Assembly: GCA_002189035.1 (NCBI GenBank)
Contig: NEEC01000011.1
Span: forward strand, 2,728,001 to 2,792,000
Origin: Utricularia gibba
Lineage: Eukaryota; Streptophyta; Magnoliopsida; Lamiales; Lentibulariaceae
Reading direction: 5' to 3'
Length of the DNA stretch: 64,000 nucleotides
Positions 12,946 through 28,001 of the stretch are shown piece after piece. How positions within the stretch are numbered: the stretch's first letter is position 1; the number at the start of each line of letters is the position of its first letter. The translations under genes and the position numbers were made by a program. A model generated the notes under the pieces. It was not told the origin of the DNA. It saw only the letters and a program-made list of their open reading frames with translations, and did not search any database.

Positions 12946-14263
12946 TCACACTGTGTCTTCTTGGTTGTACTGCACAATCCTGAAAGACTCTGCTATTCTT
13001 TTCAAATCACCATAATGCTTCTTCCATTGAAGACCTGGAACAGAAAAGCTACTGGTTATATATACCTAGACTTTTGCAGAAAGGTTCTGCACATTGTGAA
13101 AGTAACAAATCCTCACCATTGCCAAGGATGTTGAACAAGTAGAGGCGATTCCCTGCAGCCGTAGCTGTGATCAAAACATGCGGAGACTCCAATTCAAACT
13201 GGTAATATTTCATTCCTGAATGCTCAGCCACTCCAGAGCTTAGAACCTTTCCCTCCACGCTTTCCCCAATCACCTCTGGACCAAATGCACTTATCACTTT
13301 CTCAGGAGTCCCTATCTTTTCTATTGAAGCATTGTCACCTAGCTCTGCAAATCATCATGCAACCATTACTGTGATCAGCTAAGGTTCTTTCCTAACATAA
13401 CAGATGAAAATCTGCTAGGGGATGGGGCTGATATCTTGTCTTTCCTTCTGAATCATAGAGTATTTTTCTACATTGTCATTGCAGATGGGGAACTAACTAT
13501 CTGAAAATCGAAGAACAGGAGCGACGACCACAAAGAGCCTCCCCTCTTTTGGGCTAGCAAATCTCAAGTCAATTTCTGTGCCCCCAAGGTCTGCTATGGA
13601 CACAGGAACCTATTCCAAGGGATAAATCATGCATAAGAGACCATTGAAAGACATACATTCTGTTCTTTTGCAAGGTGATGCAATCTATATTCATGGATTT
13701 CGTGTAGCTTTCTAATGAAACAAAGAAGGTTCGATCAAAAGAACAAGACTCTTAGCTACACAGTCAGAACAGTACCTCTTCCCAGCCCTCAGGCACGGAA
13801 AATTCATATGGAATGATGGGACTCCAGCCGACCCCATGGCCTCCAGACTTATCATCCGGTCTCCGGTATGTTCTCCACCCTGTCTACGCATCTTCGCATT
13901 TTATACAAAAGGTAGTCCAAAAACTAGACGAGCTTTTCAAATTTTTTTTTCACACTGCGTTAGTTTGGTCTAAGTCTAACCTTGCTCATCTTGTTCAGAG
14001 AGGCCAGGAATCCTCCCTGCCAAAAGGCCTTGCTTTACCACCGCATAGCTCTCTTCCTGAAATCCCAGTGAGGAAACTAGAGCAACCCCAGAAGCAATAG
14101 CAGCCGCTCTTCTGCTGATAACCATCTTCTTCTCCTCCGCGGGTGTAGTCTCATCTTGTGCTGCTGCTCTTATGATCCCATGGTGACCGGGCGCCTGATG
14201 AATCAACCTTTGCTTCCTCCAGACAAGGAGAAGAGGGGTTGCGCCCTGCAGAACGAAGCCCAT
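12946..14263 (-). CDS. PPD4: PsbP domain-containing protein 4, chloroplast thylakoid lumen
   Basis: A PsbP-like (Mog1/PsbP fold) protein of the thylakoid lumen. It is related to the oxygen-evolving complex subunit PsbP, but the job of this subfamily is not well defined. Exons join in frame: the first (14263 down to about 13978) holds a transit peptide and a twin-arginine signal, ISRRAAAIASGVALVSSLG, pointing to Tat export. The second gives WRTYRRPDDKSGGHGVGWSPI and the third VSIADLGGTEIDLRFASPKEG. The fourth (about 13345-13117) gives KVISAFGPEVIGESVEGK and HVLITATAAGNRLYLF. The last (13034-12946) gives LQWKKHYGDLKRIAESFRIV and an eight-residue tail. No frame break was found. It lies just downstream of ADH1 on the same strand, but the genes are separate. 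Subfamily assignment rests on remembered similarity to Arabidopsis PPD4. Confidence 0.88.
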
Positions 14264-14565
14264 TTGGTGCTGATCAGATTTGCAACCTGGACAAGTTTTT
14301 ATTTATTTGCCTTTTTCCACTTCTGTATTTCCCCTTTTTTTTGTGGGTGGACGATGGAGATCTCATATCTGATATCTCATCTCTCAACCTCTCATATTTT
14401 TGGCTGTCACTCTCTAAAAATAATAAAATAAAAAACAAAACAAGCCCAGATGAAAACAACTTCTTTTATTGTGGAAACAAGCCCAGAAGTGGCAACAGTA
14501 ATTACGCACAGAATCCTCAAGAAAACTAGAAAAGTATTTTCAACATCACATGTTTGTTCTCATGA

Positions 14566-16688
<2,123 letters not shown>

Positions 16689-16771
16689 AGTCTTCCAACG
16701 AAGCTCTGATGTAAGCTAATCAAAAATAGGCCTCAAAACTCTACGATGAAATGCCTAACCCGAAGGCAGCC

Positions 16772-16780
16772 AATATATAG
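16772..16780 (-). promoter_or_regulatory. TATA box of the ADH1 gene
   Basis: CTATATATT on the minus strand lies about 85 bases before the ADH1 ATG, a normal distance for a short leader. TTGGTTTC further upstream (near 16898, plus strand) resembles the GGTTT core of anaerobic response elements, but such a short match is weak evidence. Confidence 0.6.
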
Positions 16781-16789
16781 AAGCGAATG

Positions 16790-18785
16790 GGTTCCCCTAT
16801 TCTCTTTTTAAAAAAATTACAAAAAAAAATTCCAGTTGGAGCATATCGTAATCCAATCGGCGCCACTCTACGCCCCGGTTTTGATCCGGCGGCTCCATTG
16901 GTTTCTCTTTTTTCAAAGCGGAAGGCTCCATGGACTGACTGACTATTCAATTCTTCTTTAATTCTTTTTACAAATAAAAATAATAAAAATATTCGTAATT
17001 ATTCTACACCAATACATTTTCTCTATTAATTTAATTTCATATATAATAACATAATATTTTCATTCTGAATAATTCAGATTACGAGATCTTTGAAATTACT
17101 ACATAACATCCATTTAATTAATTAATTATTAATATTTTTAATATTGCATTCACAGTCATTCAATTTTGAAAATAAAAAAGAAAACTGTTGGCGCAGGCGG
17201 ATTTGCGATTGCACTCTTCCCACCACCAAAAGAGTTGACTTTTGAAAACCTTTTCTTTTACAATAAAAAAAGAGTTGCATAATATCATGTTAACAACAAC
17301 CCCAAAAATATACAATTTTCGAATTTGATCCAAAAAAACGAAATTTCAAGAAAATTCAGAAAATTTTTCATTTTGATAAAAATTTCAAATTATTATTTGG
17401 TTTATTCATGTTTTTGAGTTAAATACTTTTTAAAATGAGTTAAATAATGTAATAATAAACCTGAATAGAGGAACAATTAATATAGAGATCTTATTTAATT
17501 TTATATTAAGATTTTTTTTATCAAAAGTAAAGAACGTTAAACTGTGAGAGTTAGTTGTTCGAAGAAAATAATATTGTACAAGAATAACGTGGATTGTTTG
17601 TGATAATTTATGCTTCACTTTTTCTCAACGTGTATACATAACCATTTCAACACGTATTATGAGCTTATGGTGTAGAAGATATGCTTTTCTTAAGCTTGTT
17701 TTGAGCTCGTTAGGAGTCTCGTTGGAAATAAATATTTTTGAAAGAGATCACAATATATATAAAAGATAATTAGTTTAATTATGATATTTCATATTAATTA
17801 TTGGTGAATTAACAATATACTTAAATAAAATTATCTTTTAATATTGTTTTCCGTAAGTAAATAATGTAAAACGAGTGTATGATGAAAATCGAAAACGTGG
17901 GTTGTTGTCTACGCGGGTACCCCTACCGTCACATCCTCGAAATATCTAAAGAGTTTACAAATCGGGTTGCTATTTGTACAACTACAATAGGACAGGTCAT
18001 CCTTATCCACCCCCCACGTGTCTGTCGCTTTCTAATTTTAGATCCTTGACCTTGAAGATATTTTCAGTTCAATTCAATAAACTTTTTTATTTTTTTTAAT
18101 CTTGGTTCTGAACATGCCTCAATTTCAAACATAAAATTATTTTAATATCTAAAAAATTATCCATATATAATAATGTTATCGTTTTTTATTCACTTTACTC
18201 ATTGACAGGATATCCATGTCTCGTCTTAATTTAATAATGGGCCTATCCTATTGTATCCAAATTAAAATAGGGTTTATAATATGTAACCAGTTGGGCCCAC
18301 TATAAATGGGCCTATTCGACCCACAACACACAATTTAATTTATTTGAATATCTTTAAATGGTATTTTGGGTTTAAAAAACAAAAATTAGTAATAACGTAT
18401 GTTTTATATAAAAATTGTGAAATACTTCGAATTGAATATTTTAAAACTCACACTTTAAATAATGTAATTTATAAATTATTTATTTTAAATACATGTGTAT
18501 AAAAAATATGTAACAAAAGAATTTTAATTTTAATCATATGATCCAAGAATTGGGGGGGGGGGGATAAGATCCAAATGCAGGAACATTCTGGAAATCTAAC
18601 CGAAAGGACAGCATATTAATGAAATTAATTATGTAATATCATGGAAATTATTGGGAATTTAAGAAATTATTTTAATTATTAAATTTATGAGAAAAAAGTT
18701 AATCATTTATAAAGGTGGGGTGTCCGAGGAGAAAAAAAAGTCTCGGAAAACAAGATTCAATACGATCCAATAGATTTTTGACGTC
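16790..18785. other. AT-rich intergenic spacer between ADH1 and SEU
   Basis: About 2 kb that holds the upstream regions of the divergent ADH1 and SEU genes and very AT-rich sequence. A run of 12 G lies at 18552-18563. No open frame of meaningful length or recognisable repeat ends were found. Confidence 0.6.
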
Positions 18786-18790
18786 CGGCA

Positions 18791-18797
18791 TATAAAA
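18791..18797 (+). promoter_or_regulatory. TATA box of the SEUSS gene
   Basis: TATAAAA is followed after about 30 bases by a CT-rich initiator stretch (CTCTACTTTCTCTCTC), a typical plant promoter layout. The leader to the ATG at 19778 is then about 950 bases and probably contains at least one intron. Confidence 0.7.
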
Positions 18798-19777
18798 TCC
18801 CGCAAAACTCGCCTTCTTCTCTGCTCTACTTTCTCTCTCTAAAAGAAAGAAAAAGATTTGAGCTCCAACACGAACTCTGTCTCTGTTTGCTTCCAGCAGC
18901 TGTCTCTCTTAATACAGTGCAGTAGGAATTGCATCTACGTCTCTCGGATTGTGGGATGTGTTGATGTGTGGTGGCTTTTTTCAGATTGAGTCGTGCAGGA
19001 ACAGTGAATAGTTAAGAGGTGCAGAAGCATCTTGTTGTGACTTGGAAGATTAGTGTTCTTCGAGGTTACTGTAAGTACTTAGGTTTGCGGCTAGGGTTTA
19101 GTGTTTTGGGTTGAATTGTGCTGGTGGAGGGGGCTGTTCTGTTGTGTGAGCGCATGGCGTTTCGATTTGGGTTTTCAGTCGATTTGTCGTTTTTATGGTT
19201 GTCAAGATTTTCAATTCAGCTGGATTCTTTGAGCGTTCTTTGATTGTTCTTTGGTTAATAGCATTAAATTTTTGTGGGTCTGATGTTTTTCATGTGGGGA
19301 GACGGTTTTCTTTGCTTTTAGTTCTTGTACATTCGGGTAAAGGGGTATTTTTCTTGGATACTTTTATTGGGAGTTGCGGCTTTCTTTTCTGCCTTCTGAT
19401 AAACCTAGTTTGCTTTTGCTTTCTGTTTTTTTGCTTGTACAGTGAGAAATACCTGACTTTCATTGGCTGTTTTCTGTAGGGTTTCGTAAAGGGCTGGTGA
19501 AAGATTGTTGCTTGAATTGCAGTGGCACAAAGTTTGCGATGTTAGCTGATGGAAGTTGCTCCTTTCACTTCATATACAAGAAATTTAAACCTGAATCGTT
19601 CTCCACCCAGCCTTACATCTGAGCAGAGTTCTGTTCCTTTGCCCTGCATTCTAGTAAGTTTTGCTGTCTTCTTTCTCGGATAAGGCTTCTAGTGATGCCA
19701 TTCAGAAGTGGAATAGGTGGAGTGGTCTGAGTACTGTTTCTGACGTAGACACACTCGGTTCTGAATTCCGTATCAAA

Positions 19778-22700
19778 ATGGTGCCACAAGGGCCTCCGGC
19801 TCCACTCAGTGGAGCTCAGTCAGTTGCCCCATCTCTTTTGAGATCAAATTCAGGGATGTTGGGTGGAGAGGGTGGTGGAATGCCTTCACAAAATGGGTTT
19901 CCTTCACTTGTGCCACCTCGAAGTCAGTTCAATGGTATGAATATGCTTGGCAATGTTTCGAGCGTGTCATCTTTGCTTCATCACTCATTTGGAAATGGAG
20001 TTCCTGGGTCTGGTCATGGGAGCTCCCAACGGGGTCTAGTTGATGGTGGGGTAGAATCGGTTCCACTTTCAAGTGTTGGGAATGTGATGGGATTTAATAG
20101 TCCTTCCTCTTCTTATATCTCGTCGCCTATCGCTGCCAGCTCAAATTCATCTGGGCAAGTTATTGTACAACAGCAGCTCTCAAATCCTATGGGAAGCCAG
20201 GTGTTGTCGGACCAGCAACATGTTCAACAGCTTGATCAGCAGAATTCTCAGCATAATCAGCGGCAGATGCAACCATTTTGTGTACCCAATGGCACGCTAC
20301 AGCAGCAGCAGCAGCAACAACAGCAACAATTTCATTCAACGAGACCCACATTGGGAGGTGTGGGACCTGTGAAACTGGAGCCGCAATCAATGAATGATCA
20401 AGCATCACAACATCTACAAGCACTGAGAAATCTTGGATCTGTAAAGCTGGAGCCACAGCAACAGCAAAGCATGAGAAGTCTGGGTCCTGTCAAAATGGAG
20501 TCACAGCATTCAGACCCATCTTTTTTCTTGCAGCAGCAGCAACAACAGCTCCTCATGTCTCGACAGTCTCCCCAGGCTGCTGCTGCTGCACAGATGTTTC
20601 ATCAGCAACGTATTATGCAGATACAACAGCAGCAGCAGCAGCAACAGCAGCAGTTTTTGAAGACGATACCTCATCAGAGATCCCCCATGCAACAACAATT
20701 TCAACCTCAGAACATGCCTGTAAGATCACCAGTTAAACCAGTCTACGAGCCTGGAATGTGTGCTCGGAGGCTGACTCATTACATGTATCAACAACAGCAC
20801 CGACCTGAGGTAGGATGCTGTCCCTTAATGATTCTTTTTATTTGTTTCTCGAGAAATTTAACTATTTTGCGTTAATAGAAGATTCTCTATATTTTCAATC
20901 TTGTGATTTTTTTAGGACAACAGCATTGAATTTTGGAGGAAATTTGTTGCTGAATATTTTGCGCCAAATGCTAAAAAGAAATGGTGTGTTTCATTGTACG
21001 GAAGTGGTCGCCAAACTAATGGAGTTTTTCCACAGGTGTGCTGCTCAGTTTGAATCACTCTAAGTTTCCCGTTGTTTTCATTACACTTTTCAGTTTTGGA
21101 TCTAGTGTGAATTTGCTTTTTGCAAACACAAAGATGCTTCATCTCACCAACACTGGTATTCATGTTTTCCACAAAGTCCCTGACTTCAAACGTTCACATT
21201 TATTGCTTTATGTAGGATGTTTGGCATTGTGAGATCTGCAATTGCAAGCCAGGGCGTGGATTTGGTAGGTTGGCTCATGTTCGTTTCCAATATTGTGTCA
21301 TGGCTTCTGATGACTTTTCTTATGGCACTTGAACAAACTATATGGCATTGCTAATTAGTATTCTTGCTCATACTTTTTCCCTTCAGAGGCAACTTACGAG
21401 GTCCTGCCCAGACTCTTCAAAATAAAGTATGAAAGTGGCACTGTGGAAGAACTGCTATACGTTGATATGCCCCGGGAGTATCAGAATCCTGCAGGGCAAA
21501 TTGTTCTAGTTTACGCCAAAGCCTTACAGGAGAGTGTTTTTGAGCAGCTTCGTGTAGTGCGTGATGGTCAGCTTCGAGTTGTGTTCTCTCCTGACCTTAA
21601 GGTACCACTTTGAAATATATGTATGTGCTTTTGGGGCGATGGGAGGGGGAGGGTGTGGATGCTTGTACAACAATTGCATATTTGATACATGGCCGTCACC
21701 TGTGCTAGATATGCTCATGGGAGTTCTGCGCAGGGCGTCATGAAGAGCTTATTCCTAGAAAATTGTTGATTCCACAGGTTTGCCATATGAATTAAAGTTT
21801 ATCAACATGCTAGTTAGATGAAGTATGGCGAGTGCACCTTTCACTATTATATCGTCATCTTGCATGCAACTGTTACTGTAGGTAGGCCAACTTGGAGCTG
21901 CTGCCCAGAAGTACCAAGCTGCTACGCAGAATACTGCATCAACCAGCCCATCTGTAACTGATTTACAGAACAGCTGCAATATGTGAGTGTCAGTGAAAAG
22001 CTTTCAGTTGACATCCGCATATTAAAATATTATGCCTGTCAGATGCTATTTTTCTGTTGCTCTAAGCCTACCTAGCATAATTGGGTGATCAATGCATGGC
22101 TTTCTTTGATGTTTGAGATCAGCCACTCTTATTTATTCCAAATGAAGAATTCTACTATGCCTTCTACCTCAGGTTTGTTGCCTCTGCTCGCCAGCTAGCC
22201 AAAGCCTTGGAAGTTCCACTGGTAAATGACTTGGGATATACAAAGAGATACATCAGATGCTTGCAGGTGATCTGTTTTACCTTTTCAAATAACCGGTTTT
22301 TGATGCAGCTTTGAAACAAGAAATATCTATGAACTATCTCTCTATGATTGTTCCCATTTCCAAGTGAAGCTAAATATCCTGAACTTTCATCAATATCAAG
22401 CTTTCATTTTCTGAATTCCTAGACTGCAGTGTTGACCTCACTTTTTAGAATCTTTAGGCAGTAACTCTAGCCAGTGGGCAAATTTAGGGTTTAGTGCATT
22501 TGAGCTTGGTTCATTTGATCCCTGATTGACGCATGATATCTTCTTCTTCTTCTTTTTTTTTCATGTTGGTCTACAGATATCAGAAGTAGTGAACAGCATG
22601 AAAGATCTCATCGATTTTAGCCGTGAAACTGGTGCCGGTCCTATGGGTGAGTGAATCAGGTTACAGTATCGTAAGCTTGCTGCAATCAGGGAATATAGGA

Positions 22701-23696
22701 ATTGATTTCCTGATGTTCTGCATGGAAGCAAATATTTTATTATGATAAGCTGTTTTTATCTTTTGTTCAGAGAGCTTGACCAAGTTTCCAAGACGGACAA
22801 ATTCTCCATCCACATTTCAAGTACCCCGAGTATCTGAGGTACCCCCACACCAGCAGGAGCAGCATCAAACAGGGCTTCAAAACTCAAACGGTGATAATCC
22901 TGTCCAGGCGCAACCTGTGCAGTTGCCATCTGCCACAGGTGCACAGGGTATCAACAACAATTTGAATCCAGCATCCTCTTCGTCTCCTTCTAGTAATCCT
23001 GCTGGCATTCTTCATCAAAACTCAACGAATTCTAGACTGATGGCTGGTGCTAACGGCTCTTATGGAGGTAATGGCGTTCATATGCCATCTCCCGGTTCTT
23101 CAGGCAGTTTGCCACAAGGTCAGCTCTCAGTGTCTCCGACTCCGTCCTCATCTAATAATCCACAACCAGGTACTTATAGCAGCTTATCGGGAGCTAATGT
23201 GAATTCATCTAGTCTACATAATGCCTCAATGCAGCAGTCTGCTCTGTCTGGGGACACAGATACAAATGATACACAAAGCTCTGTTCAGAAAATAATACAT
23301 GATCTGATGATGTCTTCTCAGTTCAGTGGGAATGGTATGATGGGAATGACAACAATGGGTGGTGATGTAGAAAACGCAAATGGGATTTTATCAGCAAGTG
23401 TGAACCCAGCAATGAGCAGCGGTAATATACTTGTTGGAACTGGTGTATCCAATGGCAACACAGGCCTTGGGAGCATGGGAAATGGTCTTGGCCATTCATC
23501 AATGGTGAACGGCATTCGGACTGTGCTTGGTAATCATCCGGTGCCAATGAGAGGAGGAGTTGGCATGGGAATGCCACGAGAACAGGGCATCAACTCACAG
23601 CAGCAGGCCATGAGCAACCAGCTGCAGCTACTCAATGGCCTTGGGGCAGTAAATGGATTCAACAACCTTCATTTCGACTGGAAGACTTCCTCCTGA
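19778..23696 (+). CDS. SEU: Transcriptional co-regulator SEUSS (LDB/LIM-binding family)
   Basis: Nuclear adaptor that partners with LEUNIG-type corepressors and DNA-binding factors to repress floral and other developmental genes. The ATG at 19778 gives MVPQGPPAPLSGAQSVAPSLLR, the typical SEU start. Exon 1 (to 20809) is rich in Gln with several poly-Q runs. The LDB-like dimerisation domain follows over several exons: FWRKFVAEYFAPNAKKKWC, DVWHCEICNCKPGRGF, YEVLPRLFKIKYESGT, QLRVVFSPDLK, WEFCAGRHEELIPR and LEVPLVNDLGYTKRYIRC. The final exon (about 22771-23696) is Asn/Ser/Gly-rich and ends FNNLHFDWKTSS. All exon junctions checked join in frame. I found no lesion. The long leader contains several upstream ATGs. 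Confidence 0.95.
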
Positions 23697-24499
23697 CACC
23701 ACTCTTCACATTATCAGAGCATCATACATAGCAGCAGTTTGTGCAGCTTCATACCCCTTTGGAAGGGAAGACAGGAATGCATAGTGGAGCACCGAGGGAA
23801 GGCTCTTCGGCTCACATCCATGTCATGATAGGAAAACTTGAGAGTGTATCTTCCGTTGGTTGAATTCTTAGATGATTACCTCTGCTGCTTGTCTGTGTAT
23901 CTAACCAGTTTTCAAGCACAAGTGGGACTGGACTGATCCATCCGGCTTTCAGAATTCTACAGGAAGAAGGTGGCCAGCCAGGAACCCTCCTAACGCCTTT
24001 GGTTACCTCTGCTTCCACTTTTTTCAAATACGTGCTTGTGCATATAATGCATTCAGTCCATTTTCTGTGAATCTGAAGCAGCTTTTCGCACTGTGGATTG
24101 ATCTTGCTTCATTCTGTCTTCGAATCTGGGCCATGGGCCGTCTTTAGTTAATTAATTTATTTCATATGTAAGCCCAAAAATAACTGGGCTTGGCCCAGTT
24201 CGAATGCACTGAATGGACAACCCGAAAAATGATCGGGCGGAGGAGCCCAACCGCTGTACGTTTTCTGTTGCTTTCTCTTCACTTCGTCTTGTTCATGACT
24301 TTTACGATCTGAATGCGCTTCAGCAGTTTCGTGGTGCAGCTGATCTGCTCGCAAATTTGCGTAGGTTCAGTTTTAGGTGACGTATCTTTTGTATCCGGCG
24401 ATTGTGTTTGGATGCGTTGAATTCCGAAAAGTGTGTTGATTGCTTCTTTTTCTTTTTCGGGTGGATACTAGTGAACAGAATTTGGGATCTGAGGGGATT
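23697..24499. other. SEU 3' region and RABC1 upstream region
   Basis: Contains the SEU 3' untranslated region up to roughly 24110, then the promoter and leader of the GTPase gene. Two TGGGC (site II-like) words face each other in CTGGGCTTGGCCCAG at 24184-24198. A short intron may end at about 24470, just before the coding exon. Confidence 0.5.
24184..24198. promoter_or_regulatory. Inverted pair of site II (TGGGC) motifs
   Basis: CTGGGC-TTG-GCCCAG is a perfect 6-bp inverted repeat built from two TGGGCY-type elements, the kind bound by TCP factors in plant housekeeping promoters. It lies about 300 bases before the GTPase start codon. Confidence 0.5.
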
Positions 24500-26023
24500 A
24501 TGGAATCATCGTCAGGAGCAGTATCTGAATTTGATTATTTGTTCAAGTTGTTAATGATTGGCGATTCTGGGGTTGGGAAGAGCAGTCTTTTACTCAGCTT
24601 TACGTCGGATACATTCGAAGAGCTTTCTCCCACAATCGGTACGGTATTTCCACGAAATCTAGTCCGCTCAAGTTGTAATTTTTAGGGGTTTCGGGGTTTG
24701 TTATAATGTGTTGTGGTGCAAGTTTTTGTTTGTTGTTTTCCTTTATGGTGTATGAAATGTGCAGGATGACGCTTTTATTTGCCTTGTCGTATGGGTAATA
24801 CTGAATTTTTGTATTTCCTGCTGTTTGAAGGTGTTGATTTTAAAGTGAAGTATGTTACCGTTGGGGGTAAGAAATTGAAGCTTGCTATATGGGACACTGG
24901 TAAGATTGCTGCTTCAGATTGGGATCATATGGTCATCTCTTTTTTTTTTTTTCATTATGGCGTTTCCTGTGTTTTTTTAATCGACTTCAAGATCCATGTG
25001 CACTATGATTACGAAAAACTAATTTGAATCCAAAATCCCAAATTTAGACACAAAATATCAAGTAAGCTATTCTTGAAACAAGCTCCATATATCCTTGATT
25101 TACTTCCCTTTCCGCAATTTCTTTTTCCTGTTCAAAATTTTATGCATGGTCAGTGAATTCTTAGAAAGCATGTTTGTCCTGTAAGGTTGACTTCCCGCAG
25201 GATTAACAGTAGTTTACTATTATAATGTATCCACTGCAGCTGGACAGGAGAGGTTTAGGACTTTGACTAGTTCGTACTACAGAGGGGCTCAAGGAATTAT
25301 TATGGGTAGGCTTTCACTTTTTTTTTTTTTTTTGTTTGACCCTCCAAATCATTCTTGTAGAGCCCATTATTTGTTTTTCTTTCCTTGAGGTAGGCTGAAC
25401 ATTTCCCCTGAATCATCTTGTTTGTTGACAGTTTATGATGTCACACGCCGAGACACTTTCACAAATCTATCTGATATCTGGGCAAAGGAAATAGACCTTT
25501 ACTCGACGAATCAAGATTGCATCAAGATGCTTGTGGGAAATAAAGTGGATAAGGTTATTTATCCATCCCAATATCAACAAAATCTCTTTTGCAATCTCAA
25601 ATTTCAAATCAAAGTTTTCCCGCAAATGAACATGTCCAGATGCCTCTCTCCTGTTGTCTGGCTGCAGGAAGGTGAAAGGGTTGTTAGCAAAAAGGAGGGA
25701 ATTGAGCTTGCAAGGCAGAATGGTTGCCTCTTTATTGAGTGCAGTGCAAAGACTAGAGTTAATGTGGAGCAGTGCTTTGAGGAGCTTGTCCTGAAGGTGA
25801 TTTTTGTGAAAAAACCGGACTGGTTTGGCCACACCAGCCAAGTGTTTTCTTGATTGTTAAAAATACTTTACTCGTTTCTTTTTTGTTAATTGGTGTACAT
25901 ATTGACGTCCTTCAGGTACTGGAGACACCAAGCCTCTTGGCTGAGGGCACAGCCAGTGTGAAGAAGAACATCTTCAAGCAGAAACCTCCACCGTCTGACG
26001 CTTCTTCAGGAAGTTGCTGCTAA
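24500..26023 (+). CDS. RABC1: Rab-type small GTPase, RABC1/Rab18 subfamily
   Basis: Small GTPase of membrane traffic. Six or more exons join in frame. The G motifs are all present: GDSGVGKSS (P-loop), [12 protein letters not shown] (switch I), [19 protein letters not shown] (switch II), GNKVDK and ECSAK. The protein ends GSCC, a double-cysteine tail for geranylgeranyl attachment, giving membrane anchoring. The start at 24500 gives [18 protein letters not shown]. The [22 protein letters not shown] segment is typical of the plant RABC group. A short retained intron at the exon 1 donor (CCCACAATCG|GTACGG) would add a premature stop, so correct splicing is needed. Next gene downstream is a PP2C on the opposite strand. 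Confidence 0.94.
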
Positions 26024-26494
26024 CTATCTGCTTTCCTTTTCTTTCTTGCAAATTTAATTTACTTTCTCTAACTTGTTTGATATGAAATAAAAACCAACAT
26101 TTCGTCTGTCTGTAAATAACTCATCATGTTGTTCCAAGAAAAAAGGTAGTGCATGTTATTCAGCCAAGAGTAGATGAATCATGGCATGTTGTTTGGTATG
26201 CATTTCTACGGTGTAGCCTGTTTAACCAGCCATGTAATATACGTGCAGCATCAGAAAACCTACCAACTCACAGAAGCCCATCCTAGAATGCTGTTCTATG
26301 TATAACGCTGTAAACCAGTCAACCATAAAACAAATGCACAGGAAATGAAGAATGTCGTGACATCACGATACAGAGGTGATGGATGATTGGTCATGAAACC
26401 AAAAATATGACATTTGAGAGGATCATCTCTCAACTTAGTTTGAGTTAAGCTACAAAAAGTTTGATTGATTTATCTGTCTTCCTAGCTGCCCATT

Positions 26495-28001
26495 CAGTTC
26501 TGAAATCGAACAACGATGCAGGTTATGTTGTCGGAGCTCCCCCTCCCATAAGCCTCCTCCACTAGTTTTCTTGATGCAACTTCAGCATCTGGTATGTCTT
26601 GAACCAAAGTCACAGCTTCCTGAGTAAAACAAGCGATGTTGTTGTGAAGCTGTTTGTTTGACAAATATAGAGATCTTGTTCTCTTTCATGCCTCTGTAAG
26701 TTATGCTACAGTATGGTGTGCTCATTTTTCAAGTAGGTAGAAGTGCATGAGAAACAGTAACAATACCATAGAGTCATCGTTACCTTGTTGGATACAACAT
26801 TCCAGAGTCCATCACTAGCCAGTATAATGAAATCTACACCCTCAATGCCTTCTTCCTAACAAGGAGAGCAGCAAGGTCACAGTTGTCCTGGATTTATGTA
26901 TATCTTCAAACTTGAGTTGGAGGATACCTGGATCTCTGGTTCAGCCATGACATAAGGTCGAAGTAATTTATCCCCAAACGCACGAGACACAGCTAAAACA
27001 CCCCCAACCCTCCAAGTCCCTAGATGTGCACAGTAGTAGTTGCAGTCAGAATTAGAATTTTGTGTGATACCATCATACGCTTTTTATACGGGGCATGAGG
27101 ATATCCCCCTATCAACATAGCAATAAGATAGAAGGAAATGTTACCTGCCCAAATGACAAAACCTCCAGCTTGTTCTATACGCTCACGTTCATCGGACCTA
27201 TCTGGCTTGTGGTCGATGGACAGGGGAATAGCTGCCAAGAGAACCAGATTAGTCTATCAGTGACAAAATCCTATATGAACGTAACAATAATGGAAAAACT
27301 GTGTGTTGGTAATGGTTATGTGCTGCAGCTTCATGAGGAGGAGAAAATGCAATGAGACTGACTTCTCTTGCAACAACAAGCTTCACCACTAGAGTTGAAG
27401 CAAGGTACCTGAACCAGCTCTACATGCAACAACTCTAGAATCTCCCACATTGGCAACAAACAGTTTGTCACGCACAAAGACAGCAGTTGATGCAGTTGAA
27501 CCTGCGTCTCTCTGAGATCCCTTCTCTTCCTTAAGGTAATCTGTATCAGTCTGCTTAAATGTTTCAACTGCAACCAACAAGTGTTGATTAAATTTTCCTC
27601 CATTGAAGTCTTCAACTAATAATCCAACGGAATCTGGGATTCATACCTATGGCCAATTTTGTATCCCTAAGAAATTCAGGGTGGCTGCTTAGATTCTTGA
27701 ATAGGTTTTTCTTAAGGTACTCGGCAGTCCTGGACCCGCCATGTCCTAAATAACAGGCGCAAGGAGGCAAAACCGCAGTTATGTGGGAAGTGAATGCAAG
27801 TTTTCATACCATATTTTTGTTGGATTTCATGTAGATTCTGCTATTGGAAAAGTACTGCATACCATCATAAACACCGAAGAAGGCAACCATCTGGCCATCA
27901 ACTTGTGATACACGCGTCTCATAATAATCTTCCATGGAAGCTCGTTTCCCTTTGAAACTGGAATACCCATAACTAAATCTTGCATTCCTATCAGTAGTCA
28001 T
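26495..28001 (-). CDS. Protein phosphatase 2C (PPM family), 5' end uncertain
   Basis: Metal-dependent Ser/Thr phosphatase. Exons join in frame and carry the PPM motifs in order: [18 protein letters not shown] (metal-binding Glu and Asp), [75 protein letters not shown] and [12 protein letters not shown]. The stop is at 26495. I set the start at MTTDRNARF (28001), the first ATG in the conserved frame. The upstream exon (about 28297-28450) can splice in frame through AG|C, and then reads GVSFLGGDAIGDHDAIVTGGG, which looks like genuine protein. That frame has no ATG before a stop, while the next frame has several ATGs. Either translation starts at 28001 or a base is missing upstream. Short PP2Cs of this class are mostly cytosolic or nuclear and stress-linked. 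Confidence 0.9.
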
